Below are positions 6,476 to 14,390 of a stretch of DNA of 45,594 nt, piece after piece. The first letter of the stretch is position 1. Each line of letters starts with the position of its first letter. The notes under the pieces are model-generated. The model searched no databases and was not told the origin of the DNA. It was given only the letters and a program-made list of their open reading frames with translations. Both the position numbers and the translations under genes were made by a program. The DNA is taken from assembly GCA_937873655.1 (NCBI GenBank), contig CALMYQ010000015.1:1-45594 (forward strand), in the 5' to 3' direction. This stretch comes from an uncultured Lewinella sp. (GTDB lineage Bacteria; Bacteroidota; Bacteroidia; Chitinophagales; Saprospiraceae).

Positions 6476-9400
6476 ATGCTTCACCGTACAACCACCTTCA
6501 CCGCCCTTTTTTGCCTCCTGGCACTGTCTTCCATCTCCCAATCCCTGGATATGGACCTGCTCAAAGCCCTCAAACCGCGAAACATTGGCCCAGCGGGTAT
6601 GAGCGGCCGCATTACCGCCATTGAAGGGCTCAACAGTAACCCGGACGTCCTCTATGCCGGCGCTGCTGCGGGCGGCCTCTGGCGTTCTGAAAACGGCGGC
6701 TACTCCTGGACCCCTATCTTTGAACACGAGAAAGCCGCGAGCATCGGCGCCATCGCCCTCAATCAGCATAACCCCGATGAGATCTGGGTCGGTACCGGCG
6801 AAGGCAACCCCCGCAACAGCCTCAATAGCGGCTATGGCGTGTACCGGACCCTCGATCGCGGCCGCTCCTGGACCTATATGGGCCTGGGCGAAACCCACAA
6901 TATCCACCGAATCATCATGCACCCCGATGACCCGAAAACCCTTTGGGTAGCCGCCATCGGATCACCGTGGTCCGAACAGGAAGCGCGCGGGGTCTACAAA
7001 ACGACCGACGGCGGAAAAACCTGGAAAAAGACCCTTTTTGTGGATGTGAAAACCGGCTGTGCCGACCTGGTTATCGACCCGCAAAATCCCAATAAGCTCA
7101 TCGCTACCATGTGGGAACACCGCCGCTGGCCCTGGTTCTTTAAATCGGGCGGCCCCGGCTCGGGACTCTATATTTCGGTCGACGGCGGTGAGAACTGGCA
7201 AAAACGAACCGACGCGGACGGCCTGCCCAAAGGCGAGCTCGGCCGGATCGGCCTGGCCGTCGCACCCGGCAAACCCGATATCGTTTACGCCCTGGTCGAA
7301 GCCAAAAAGAACGGGCTGTACAAATCCGAAAACGGCGGCTGGTCCTGGTCGCTGGTCTCCGATAAAAACATCGGCGGCCGCCCGTTCTATTACGCGGATA
7401 TCTATGTGGACCCCAAAAATGAGAACCGGCTGTTCAATATCCATACCAATGCCGATGTCAGCCAGGACGGCGGTAAATCCTTTTCCCGCTTTGTACCCGG
7501 CAACCTGATCCACGGCGACTATCACGCCTTCTGGATCCACCCCGATAATCCCAATCTGATCATGCTGGGCAATGACGGCGGCATGTGCATCACCCGTGAC
7601 GGCGGCAAGACCTGGTATTTTCCCGAAAATCTTGCCCTGGGGCAGTTTTACCATATCAATGTCGATATGGACGTTCCTTACAATGTTTACGGCGGCCTGC
7701 AGGACAACGGAACCTGGGTCGGCCCAAGCCAGGTCTGGCGCAATAAGGGCATTACCAATATGTACTGGGATCGCGTAGCCGCCGGCGACGGATTTGACGC
7801 AGCCCCCGACCCATCGGATAGCCGCTTCGGCTACGGCATGTCACAGCAGGGCGGACTGGTGCGCTTCGACCGGGCAACGGGCACCCGTTACGGGATCAAA
7901 CCCTACCTGGCTTCCGGTGACCCGCTTCGCTTCAACTGGAATGCGGCGCTGGCCATCGACCCCATCGATAAAAAAACGATTTACTACGGCAGTCAATACC
8001 TCCTCCGGTCGGCCGACAAAGGGATGACCTGGGAAGCCGTTTCGCCTGACCTGACGACCAACGACCCCGAAAAGCAAAAACAGGACGAAAGCGGCGGGCT
8101 CACCCTCGACGCCACAGGCGCGGAGAACCATTGCACCATCCTGACCATCGCCCCGAGCCCGAAGCAACAGGGTGTGATCTGGGTGGGCACCGACGACGGC
8201 AATATCCAGCTGACGCGCAACGGCGGCCAGTCCTGGGAATTGCTCAACACCAGGATCAAAGGTCTGCCCAAAGCAGCGTGGATACCTCAGATTCAGGCTT
8301 CACCCCATAACCCCGCGGAGGCCTTCATTGTGGTCAACAATTACCGCCTCGACGATTGGGCGCCCTACCTCTTCCATACAAAGGACTACGGTCAGACCTG
8401 GACCCGGCTGGCCGACGACAAACAGATCTGGGGGTATGTGCTTTCGGTCCTGCAGGACCCGGTAGCCCCCAACCTGCTTTTCCTCGGATCGGAATACGGC
8501 CTTTATATCAGCATGGACTACGGCAAAACCTGGACCAAATGGACCAACGGTTATCCGACCTTGCCCACCATGGATATGGTCATCCACCCGCGCGAAAACG
8601 ACCTGGTGATCGGTACCTTCGGTCGCTCAGTCTGGATACTGGATGACATCCGGCCCTTGCGGGAAATGGCGCAAAAAGGCGTTCAGGCTACCCTTGACAA
8701 ACCCCTTCGCCTGTTTGAACCGCCGTTGGCCTGGCTGGCGGACGAAGGCGAGATGAACGGCTACCGCAGCACTGGCGACGGTATGTTCTCCGGCCAAAAC
8801 AGGGAGATCGGCGCCCTGCTGACCTTCTACCTGAAAGAACCTAAGGAAGGCCAAAAAGCCGACATGAAGGTCTATGACCAGGCCGGACAACTAATCCGGA
8901 CCCTGAGCGTGAAAGCGGAAAAAGGCATGAATCGGTTTACCTGGGAGCTGGATCAGGCAGGTACCCATTTCCCGACCCAGCCCAGGCCCAAACCCGATGC
9001 CGATGAACCCGGAGGTCGCAGGATATTGCCCGGAGCCTACAAAGTAAAGTTGTCCTACGGAGAATGGCAGGATTCCGCTGCGGTTGAGGTCAAACTGGAC
9101 CCGCTCCAAACCATCACACCGGACCAGATGAAGACCAAAGCGGCCCTCCTCGACCGGCTTCAGGCGGCTGTCGCCAAAGTCACGCCGCGGGTTTGGGACC
9201 TGAAAGAAGCCAAAGAGATCGCCCAATCCGTTGTCAAGACCGCCAAAGCTAACGGCAACGACGGCAAGCGGCTGGCAGAGCAGGGCGAAACCGTGATCAA
9301 AAGCATCGATGCCCTCCTGGCTACCATACTGGAACCCGAAAACATCCAGGGCATCTACAACGACGACAACCTGCTGACCGCCATCCTGGGCAAGACCCGG

Positions 9401-9577
9401 TACGGCATGGGCGACCTGTTCTCGCCACCCAGCCCCACCCAGGAAATCCTCCTTTCGGATTGCGAAAAAGCCGTCAAGGAAACCATGGAAAAAATAAACC
9501 ATTTCTTCCTCCGCGACTGGGCCGACCTGAAAAAAGAATCCGACGGCTCGGGAATGAGCTGGGTGAAGTGGTTTTGA
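6476..9577 (+). CDS. Secreted sortilin/VPS10-like BNR-propeller protein
   Basis: This 1,033-residue protein has a signal peptide (to about residue 21) and then many beta-propeller repeats with the Asp-box/BNR pattern: GLWRSENGGYSW, GVYRTLDRGRSW, GVYKTTDGGKTW, GLYKSENGGWSW, LLRSADKGMTW, IQLTRNGGQSW and GLYISMDYGKTW. It matches the large proteins annotated in Bacteroidota as glycosyl hydrolase or sortilin N-terminal domain proteins. The propeller covers about residues 25-730; the remainder is a C-terminal region ending in a helical segment. No catalytic residues of a known glycosidase can be pointed to, so the hydrolase label should not be taken as proven. No T9SS sorting tail is visible. It is a lone plus-strand gene between two minus-strand groups. 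Confidence 0.85.
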   Translation: MLHRTTTFTALFCLLALSSISQSLDMDLLKALKPRNIGPAGMSGRITAIEGLNSNPDVLYAGAAAGGLWRSENGGYSWTPIFEHEKAASIGAIALNQHNPDEIWVGTGEGNPRNSLNSGYGVYRTLDRGRSWTYMGLGETHNIHRIIMHPDDPKTLWVAAIGSPWSEQEARGVYKTTDGGKTWKKTLFVDVKTGCADLVIDPQNPNKLIATMWEHRRWPWFFKSGGPGSGLYISVDGGENWQKRTDADGLPKGELGRIGLAVAPGKPDIVYALVEAKKNGLYKSENGGWSWSLVSDKNIGGRPFYYADIYVDPKNENRLFNIHTNADVSQDGGKSFSRFVPGNLIHGDYHAFWIHPDNPNLIMLGNDGGMCITRDGGKTWYFPENLALGQFYHINVDMDVPYNVYGGLQDNGTWVGPSQVWRNKGITNMYWDRVAAGDGFDAAPDPSDSRFGYGMSQQGGLVRFDRATGTRYGIKPYLASGDPLRFNWNAALAIDPIDKKTIYYGSQYLLRSADKGMTWEAVSPDLTTNDPEKQKQDESGGLTLDATGAENHCTILTIAPSPKQQGVIWVGTDDGNIQLTRNGGQSWELLNTRIKGLPKAAWIPQIQASPHNPAEAFIVVNNYRLDDWAPYLFHTKDYGQTWTRLADDKQIWGYVLSVLQDPVAPNLLFLGSEYGLYISMDYGKTWTKWTNGYPTLPTMDMVIHPRENDLVIGTFGRSVWILDDIRPLREMAQKGVQATLDKPLRLFEPPLAWLADEGEMNGYRSTGDGMFSGQNREIGALLTFYLKEPKEGQKADMKVYDQAGQLIRTLSVKAEKGMNRFTWELDQAGTHFPTQPRPKPDADEPGGRRILPGAYKVKLSYGEWQDSAAVEVKLDPLQTITPDQMKTKAALLDRLQAAVAKVTPRVWDLKEAKEIAQSVVKTAKANGNDGKRLAEQGETVIKSIDALLATILEPENIQGIYNDDNLLTAILGKTRYGMGDLFSPPSPTQEILLSDCEKAVKETMEKINHFFLRDWADLKKESDGSGMSWVKWF

Positions 9578-9946
9578 ATTTTCCGGATAGGCTCTTAGTG
9601 CCCTTAGTGTCCTCAGTGGTCGACACCCAATACCTCAAAATCCCCTTTTAAAACTCGATATTACCCATTTACGGGCGGATAATAATCATAATAATTCAAC
9701 CATTGGATCTTCAAATTAAGAAAGTAAAGCTGATTAAACAGGGATCATTCCTTGGTAAGCGGTAAGATTTCATTTATCAGATAAACCAGAAATCGGCCGG
9801 CCTCCTTCCGACGGAGGGTAATGAATGCAAATGTCCTCATGCTAGAGTTGTCGTTAAATTGCTTATTCAAGAAAGAGATAAGCCTCATTGAAAGCGCTTT
9901 GAATTTTCATGTCGGACATCCCCTGAATTTCGGGGTACTAATTCCT
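9578..9946. other. Intergenic region with a short TTAGTGCCC array
   Basis: At 9592-9620 there are TTAGTGCCC, TTAGTGTCC and TCAGTGG units, the same family as the larger array at 16447-16573. The rest is A+T-richer and holds a possible small minus-strand ORF (9745-9888, listed separately). No terminator was recognised after the BNR-propeller gene. Confidence 0.7.
9745..9888 (-). CDS. Possible small protein (47 aa), unrecognised
   Basis: An ATG-initiated frame of 47 codons encodes a basic, mostly helical-looking peptide (starts MRLISFLNKQFNDNSS, ends VYLINEILPLTKE). It lies downstream of the HEILH lipoprotein gene in the same direction, 58 bp after its stop. It resembles nothing recognised and could be chance or a remnant. 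It is listed because the composition is protein-like in a stretch with no other gene. Confidence 0.2.
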   Translation of the reverse strand: MRLISFLNKQFNDNSSMRTFAFITLRRKEAGRFLVYLINEILPLTKE

Positions 9947-10720
9947 TCACTCCGGATACCGGATACCTTCTGCCGAAGTATCCTCGATCACATTTAACCA
10001 CGCTATTTCGATTTCTTCGGCGGTTTTTCCCAGGCTGGCTGAAAAATCATTTGTTTGCCACAGCTTTATCAGCTTTTGACGCCCATACTGTTGATCGATG
10101 AACCGGACCATACTGCCTGCCTGCGGATAGGAATACCGGGGATCAATCGAATGGAACCCTTTGTCCCGGATCAACGCCTTCAGCGGGGTCAGTTTCCGGT
10201 TCAGCTGTAAATAACGGGCCAACGCGTGCAGGTCATATCCCCACCAATTGTCATCACAATAGACGGCCATTCCTTCACTGATCCAGGCTTTGGGCTTGCC
10301 CCAGCTATTGGTGCCTATAAGGTGCAGGATTTCATGACAGGCGCCGGTTACGCCGTCCATTTCGACGATCAGGTTTTCCTTCGGAAAGGCGATCCCGTTG
10401 GTGGTCTTTCCGGTCAGATCTTTGATGCCGGCCATATCCGGGGTCACAATGATCCGGATGGGACGGGAATAATTCAATTCACCCGTAAATTCCAGGGCAT
10501 TCATCGCCGCTGAATCCAGCCGGCTTAGGCTTGCCGGCGCTGGGACGGGATAATCAGGATTTTTGTGGCGATACATTACAATCCGTTTCCCGGGTGTCTC
10601 GATCCATTTTTTCCTGTCCGTCAGGATTTGTTTCAGCAGTGATTTGCTGGAATGGGTTGTGCAACCACTGAACAAGATGAACAGGGCAAAACACCCTGTG
10701 CGCCATAGCATCCTGCTCAT
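9947..10720 (-). CDS. HEILH-motif lipoprotein, peptidase-MA-like
   Basis: The 257-residue protein has a lipobox (LFSGC, Cys20). At 129-133 it has HEILH, a zinc-metallopeptidase HExxH motif, followed 16 residues later by a glutamate in WISEGMAVY (E149), the gluzincin-type third ligand of peptidase-MA-like proteins. It is therefore a predicted membrane-anchored zinc hydrolase, probably periplasmic or surface-exposed, with unknown substrate. Its ATG overlaps the stop codon of the upstream GH13 gene by four bases (ATGA), implying translational coupling. Pairing a metalloprotease with an alpha-glucosidase in this way is unusual, so a role in processing glycosylated substrates is only an inference. 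Confidence 0.72.
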   Translation of the reverse strand: MSRMLWRTGCFALFILFSGCTTHSSKSLLKQILTDRKKWIETPGKRIVMYRHKNPDYPVPAPASLSRLDSAAMNALEFTGELNYSRPIRIIVTPDMAGIKDLTGKTTNGIAFPKENLIVEMDGVTGACHEILHLIGTNSWGKPKAWISEGMAVYCDDNWWGYDLHALARYLQLNRKLTPLKALIRDKGFHSIDPRYSYPQAGSMVRFIDQQYGRQKLIKLWQTNDFSASLGKTAEEIEIAWLNVIEDTSAEGIRYPE

Positions 10721-12453
10721 TTGAGCTCAAATATCACCGCCTCATAAGCCCGCAACCCCCCATCCGCCCTGGGGTTCTCATAATTCCCCAAAACCACCCG
10801 CGCCTTACTCAGGTCCAATACGGTATTTGCCCTGGCCTCCTTCGCGCTGAAATTGAGCAGGATCACCATTTTCTTCCCATCCAGTTCGCGCGTATAGGCG
10901 TACACATCCGGATTATCCTTATCCAGCAGCGTGTATTTCCCATAAACCAGGACGGGGTTATCCTTCCGCAGTTGGATCAGTTTCCGGAAATAGTTCAGGC
11001 AGCTGTTCGGGTCACTTTCTTGTGCCGCAGCATTGATGTTGGTATAATTTGGCGCCACCTTGATCCAGGGTGTGCCCGTTGAAAAACCCGCGTTGGTCGT
11101 ATTGTCCCATTGGAACGGCGTGCGCCCGTTGTCCCGGCTGCTGAAGCGGATCTTTTTGAAGTGGGTTTCCATATCAGCACCCATATCCGTCTGGTGCCGG
11201 TACTCATTGAGGGTGGCTACATCCCGGAATTCATCGATGCTTTGAAAATCGGCGTTGGTCATGCCCAGCTCGTCACCGTTGTAGACGTAGGGCGTACCGC
11301 GCATGGTCAGGATGAAGGTATGCAGCATTTTGGAAGACGGCGCCCTGAATCCGGGACTGTCGTTCCCGAACCGGCTTACCAACCGGGCCTGGTCGTGGTT
11401 GGACAGGAAGACCGACAACCATCCCTTTTCGGCAAAGGCGCTGTCCCACCGGCTGAATACTTCCTTGAAATGCAATACGCTGTACCCCTCCGGCTTGGCA
11501 ATGTCCACCCCTTCAAAGGCGTAGGCCATATTCAGCTCGTTCCGGTCGGCATCCACCAGGTCGTGCGCATCCTGGAAAGAATTGCCGGCGCCTTCCGCCA
11601 CGCTCATCACATCATACCGGCTGAAGACCTCACTGTTCATTTCCCGTAGGTAGCTATGCAGGTTTTTCCCCATGGCATAGTATTGCATGAATTCTTGTTC
11701 ATACCCTTCCGGGAAAGGCGGGAAGGTGGTGTCCTTGGCCGCAAACTGGAAGGCGTCGAGCCGGAACCCGTCCACGCCCTTGTCGGCCCAAAATTTCATG
11801 ATATCATATACTTCCTGCCGCAGTTTGGGGTTTTCCCAGTTGAGGTCGGGCTGTTTGCGGGAGAAATAATGCAGGTAATACGCATTGGTCAGCGAATCGT
11901 ACATCCAGGCGTCGTGGTTCACATCAAAGAGGCTGTACCGCGGCGAAGGGGTTCCCTTTTCGGCGGGCCACCAGTGGTAGTAGTCGCGGTAGGGATTGTC
12001 GCGCGAGCTGCGGCTTTGCTTGAACCATTCGTGCTCGTCGCTGCTGTGATTGACCACCACGTCCATCACCAGTTTAATGCCGCGGTCGTGCATGCCCTTG
12101 AGCAAGGCGTCGAAATCCGCCATGGTGCCGAAATCGGTCATGATACCCCGGTAATCGCTGACATCGTACCCGTTGTCGTCGTTGGGTGAGCTGTAGATGG
12201 GATTGAGCCAGACGGCGTCCACCCCGAGGCTTTTGAGGTAATCCAGCCTGGAAATGATGCCCTGAAGGTCGCCGATGCCGTCGCCGTCGCTGTCCTGGAA
12301 ACTGCGCGGATAGAGTTGGTAAACGACGGCCTCTTTCCACCACTTCCGGTCGGTTTGAGTGTCCGCCGTTTCTTGTTTTCCGGATTGGCAGGCCATGCCG
12401 GTGAGCAGCAAACCTGCGAGCAGGGTTGCAAAAGGTATTCGGTTTTTTTTCAT
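10717..12453 (-). CDS. GH13 alpha-glucosidase lipoprotein
   Basis: The 578-residue protein has a lipobox (LLTGMAC, Cys22) and a complete GH13 barrel. Conserved region I is DVVVNH (131-136), region II DGFRLDAF with nucleophile D233, region III AEG with acid/base E287, and region IV SNHDQ with D354. QPDLNWENP (201-209) is the hallmark of the GH13_31 (oligo-1,6-glucosidase/alpha-glucosidase) group, and a C-terminal beta domain follows. It should release glucose from short alpha-glucans such as isomalto- or malto-oligosaccharides. It starts about 330 bp downstream of the esterase gene; a hairpin-rich repeat lies between. Its stop codon overlaps the start of the HEILH lipoprotein gene. Confidence 0.92.
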   Translation of the reverse strand: MKKNRIPFATLLAGLLLTGMACQSGKQETADTQTDRKWWKEAVVYQLYPRSFQDSDGDGIGDLQGIISRLDYLKSLGVDAVWLNPIYSSPNDDNGYDVSDYRGIMTDFGTMADFDALLKGMHDRGIKLVMDVVVNHSSDEHEWFKQSRSSRDNPYRDYYHWWPAEKGTPSPRYSLFDVNHDAWMYDSLTNAYYLHYFSRKQPDLNWENPKLRQEVYDIMKFWADKGVDGFRLDAFQFAAKDTTFPPFPEGYEQEFMQYYAMGKNLHSYLREMNSEVFSRYDVMSVAEGAGNSFQDAHDLVDADRNELNMAYAFEGVDIAKPEGYSVLHFKEVFSRWDSAFAEKGWLSVFLSNHDQARLVSRFGNDSPGFRAPSSKMLHTFILTMRGTPYVYNGDELGMTNADFQSIDEFRDVATLNEYRHQTDMGADMETHFKKIRFSSRDNGRTPFQWDNTTNAGFSTGTPWIKVAPNYTNINAAAQESDPNSCLNYFRKLIQLRKDNPVLVYGKYTLLDKDNPDVYAYTRELDGKKMVILLNFSAKEARANTVLDLSKARVVLGNYENPRADGGLRAYEAVIFELK

Positions 12454-12517
12454 CGCTTTAAGTCAGTATTTAAACAAGCCGTTAACTCGCCAGGGGAATG
12501 CCATATCAAGGTAAAAT

Positions 12518-12543
12518 ATCCCGTAGGGATTAACTCTCGGTAG
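12518..12543 (-). repeat. Hairpin module ATCCC-GTA-GGGAT followed by CGGTAG
   Basis: A 5-bp perfect stem with a GTA loop (12518-12530) is followed eight bases later, in plus orientation, by CGGTAG. The same arrangement, small hairpin then CGGTAG, occurs at 20120-20146. Sequences of this kind are common between genes in Bacteroidota as dispersed repeats (from memory, not searched). Confidence 0.65.
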
Positions 12544-12563
12544 ACGAATCGGATAAATGCGAT

Positions 12564-12671
12564 TCAGCATGCCGTAGGTATGCAATGTGGTTACCTCATA
12601 TTGCGTACCTACGGCACGCTGAAACCGCCTGTTACCATCAGGCTAACGATATTTTGTGCCTGACGGCACAT
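12564..12671 (-). repeat. Dispersed hairpin repeat (copy 1)
   Basis: The arms 12564-12586 and 12600-12622 are inverted copies of 23 bp with two differences. On the minus-strand RNA both differences become G-U pairs, so the stem is complete there. Each arm also holds its own 7-bp hairpin, GCGTGCC-GTA-GGTACGC or a variant. A further hairpin, GTGCC-TGAC-GGCAC, lies at 12656-12669. Read on the minus strand, about 75 bp of this region closely matches 20117-20197 on the plus strand. It fills the gap between the esterase and GH13 genes and may act as a transcript-processing or attenuation site. Confidence 0.8.
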
Positions 12672-12783
12672 TTGTTTTGAATTCAACCTTTGATTCGCAT
12701 TGTGCTCAGTAAGCATCACTACCAAAGGTAATTAATTTGTTCCTGGAAATATTATTTTATTGCAGCGTAATAATCTAAAGATA

Positions 12784-14361
12784 TTACTCCTTCAACACCC
12801 GTTCCACCACCGGCACAATCAGGCTTTCCATGATCCGGTATCCGTCCATTGTCGGATGCACGCCGTCTTCCGCGATGTTGGGATCCATGCCGTTGCGGTC
12901 GTTTTTCATGGCGCTGTGGTAGTCCACATACGGTATTTTTTCCTGGTTGGCGTAGGCCTTGATGCGTTTGTTCAGGTCGACGATCATGGCCGAGCGGTCG
13001 CCGAGGGCCCTGCGCCATTCGAATTTGGTGGCCGGCAGTACGGAGGCCAGGATGACCTTGATCCCGTTGGCCCTTGCGAGTTCCGCCATCGACCGGATAT
13101 TGCCCATGGTGAATTCCGGGTCATAAGGCCCCGTATTTTCCGCTACATCGTTCGTGCCGATATGGATCACAACTGCTTTGGGGTGTAAGTCCAGCACATC
13201 CTGACGGAAACGAAGTAGCAATTGCGGGGAGGTCTGCCCGCTGATCCCGCGACCAATATAGTGATGATCGGCGAAAAAAGCGGAATCGGCACTCGCCCAG
13301 CCCTCGGTGATGGAATTGCCCAGGAAGACGACGCGGTTTTCGCCTGGCTTAGGCGGAGCTGTCCGCTCATTGGCTTCCCGGTACCTCCCCAGGTTGGCGA
13401 AGTTCGTTTGCAACTGTTCGCCGGATTTGACCAGGCCCTCCGCAAACGCATCCTCCCCGAACAGTTTTTCGTATTTGTTCGGATATAATTTTTTCAGATA
13501 ACCCTGCAGGTGGAGCCAATCCCCGAATCGCTCGTACCAGCTGTCGGTCGGCAGATTTTGCTTGCGCATGCCGAACCCGTGGCCGCCTTTTTCATAAATA
13601 TGCAACTCGGCGGGCTGCCCGGCATCGAACCATTTTTTGTAAATGTTAATGCTGTACGGCATCATGCCGAGCTGGTCGTCGCCCGCTACTGCTACAAAGA
13701 TCGGCGTTTTGGCTGTGGGTACCGTTGCGCCGATGATAGCTGGTTCGTAGGCATAAATGGGCGCCACGAAATTGGGCCGGTTCTCATCCGTTCCATTGTA
13801 GGCTACCGACATCGTGAGCGTACCACCGGCCGAAAAACCCATGAATCCGATTTTTTCCGGGTTAATATCAAAGGCTTTGGCGTGATCGCGCACATATCTG
13901 ACCGCCGTCAACCCGTCCGCCATGGCCAGTGGGATGACCTTGTCGTTTTCTTCATCCAGTTGCTTGAAATCACCCATTTTAGCCATCAACTCCCTGACCG
14001 GGTCATCGGTAACGCTGTGCACCACCCGGTATTTCAATACAAATGCCGCGACCCCCTTGCTGTTGAGCCATTTTGCGACATCCGCCCCCTCGCTGTTGAT
14101 GCTCAGGGTGTGAAATGCGCCGCCTGGTGCAATGATGACGGCCGTCCCGGTAGCCAGGTAATAGGGCGGCAAATAGGCTGTAAGGGTTGGACGGACCACA
14201 TTGTACACCACCTCGGTATTGAACAGGTTGTTGCTGCTGGTCTGCTCCGTCCAGGTCCAGTCTTCCGAGCCTTTGGGCTTTCCTTCGTACAGTTGGATGA
14301 CCTGTTGTGCGAAGGCGATATGCGCTGCAAACAGAACGGCGATGGTGAGTTGGATTTTCAT
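12784..14361 (-). CDS. Two-domain esterase: alpha/beta hydrolase plus SGNH lipase
   Basis: From the ATG at 14361 the protein has 525 residues and a signal peptide (MKIQLTIAVLFAAHIAFAQ); an earlier in-frame start at 14406 would add 15 residues and bury it. Residues about 25-290 are an alpha/beta hydrolase of the acetyl/feruloyl-esterase type: APGGAFH (oxyanion), GFSAGG with S177, and KGGHGFGM with H261. Residues about 340-525 are an SGNH/GDSL hydrolase: FLGNSITEGW (S350), GRGISGQTS, HIGTNDV (N404) and EDGVHP (D499, H502). Both catalytic sets look intact. The likely job is removal of acetyl or other ester groups from plant or algal polysaccharide. It follows the beta-glucuronidase gene by 29 bp, so the two are probably co-transcribed. 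Confidence 0.88.
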   Translation of the reverse strand: MKIQLTIAVLFAAHIAFAQQVIQLYEGKPKGSEDWTWTEQTSSNNLFNTEVVYNVVRPTLTAYLPPYYLATGTAVIIAPGGAFHTLSINSEGADVAKWLNSKGVAAFVLKYRVVHSVTDDPVRELMAKMGDFKQLDEENDKVIPLAMADGLTAVRYVRDHAKAFDINPEKIGFMGFSAGGTLTMSVAYNGTDENRPNFVAPIYAYEPAIIGATVPTAKTPIFVAVAGDDQLGMMPYSINIYKKWFDAGQPAELHIYEKGGHGFGMRKQNLPTDSWYERFGDWLHLQGYLKKLYPNKYEKLFGEDAFAEGLVKSGEQLQTNFANLGRYREANERTAPPKPGENRVVFLGNSITEGWASADSAFFADHHYIGRGISGQTSPQLLLRFRQDVLDLHPKAVVIHIGTNDVAENTGPYDPEFTMGNIRSMAELARANGIKVILASVLPATKFEWRRALGDRSAMIVDLNKRIKAYANQEKIPYVDYHSAMKNDRNGMDPNIAEDGVHPTMDGYRIMESLIVPVVERVLKE

Positions 14362-14390
14362 TTGTAGTAAGATTTTGGCTGTATTGTTTT

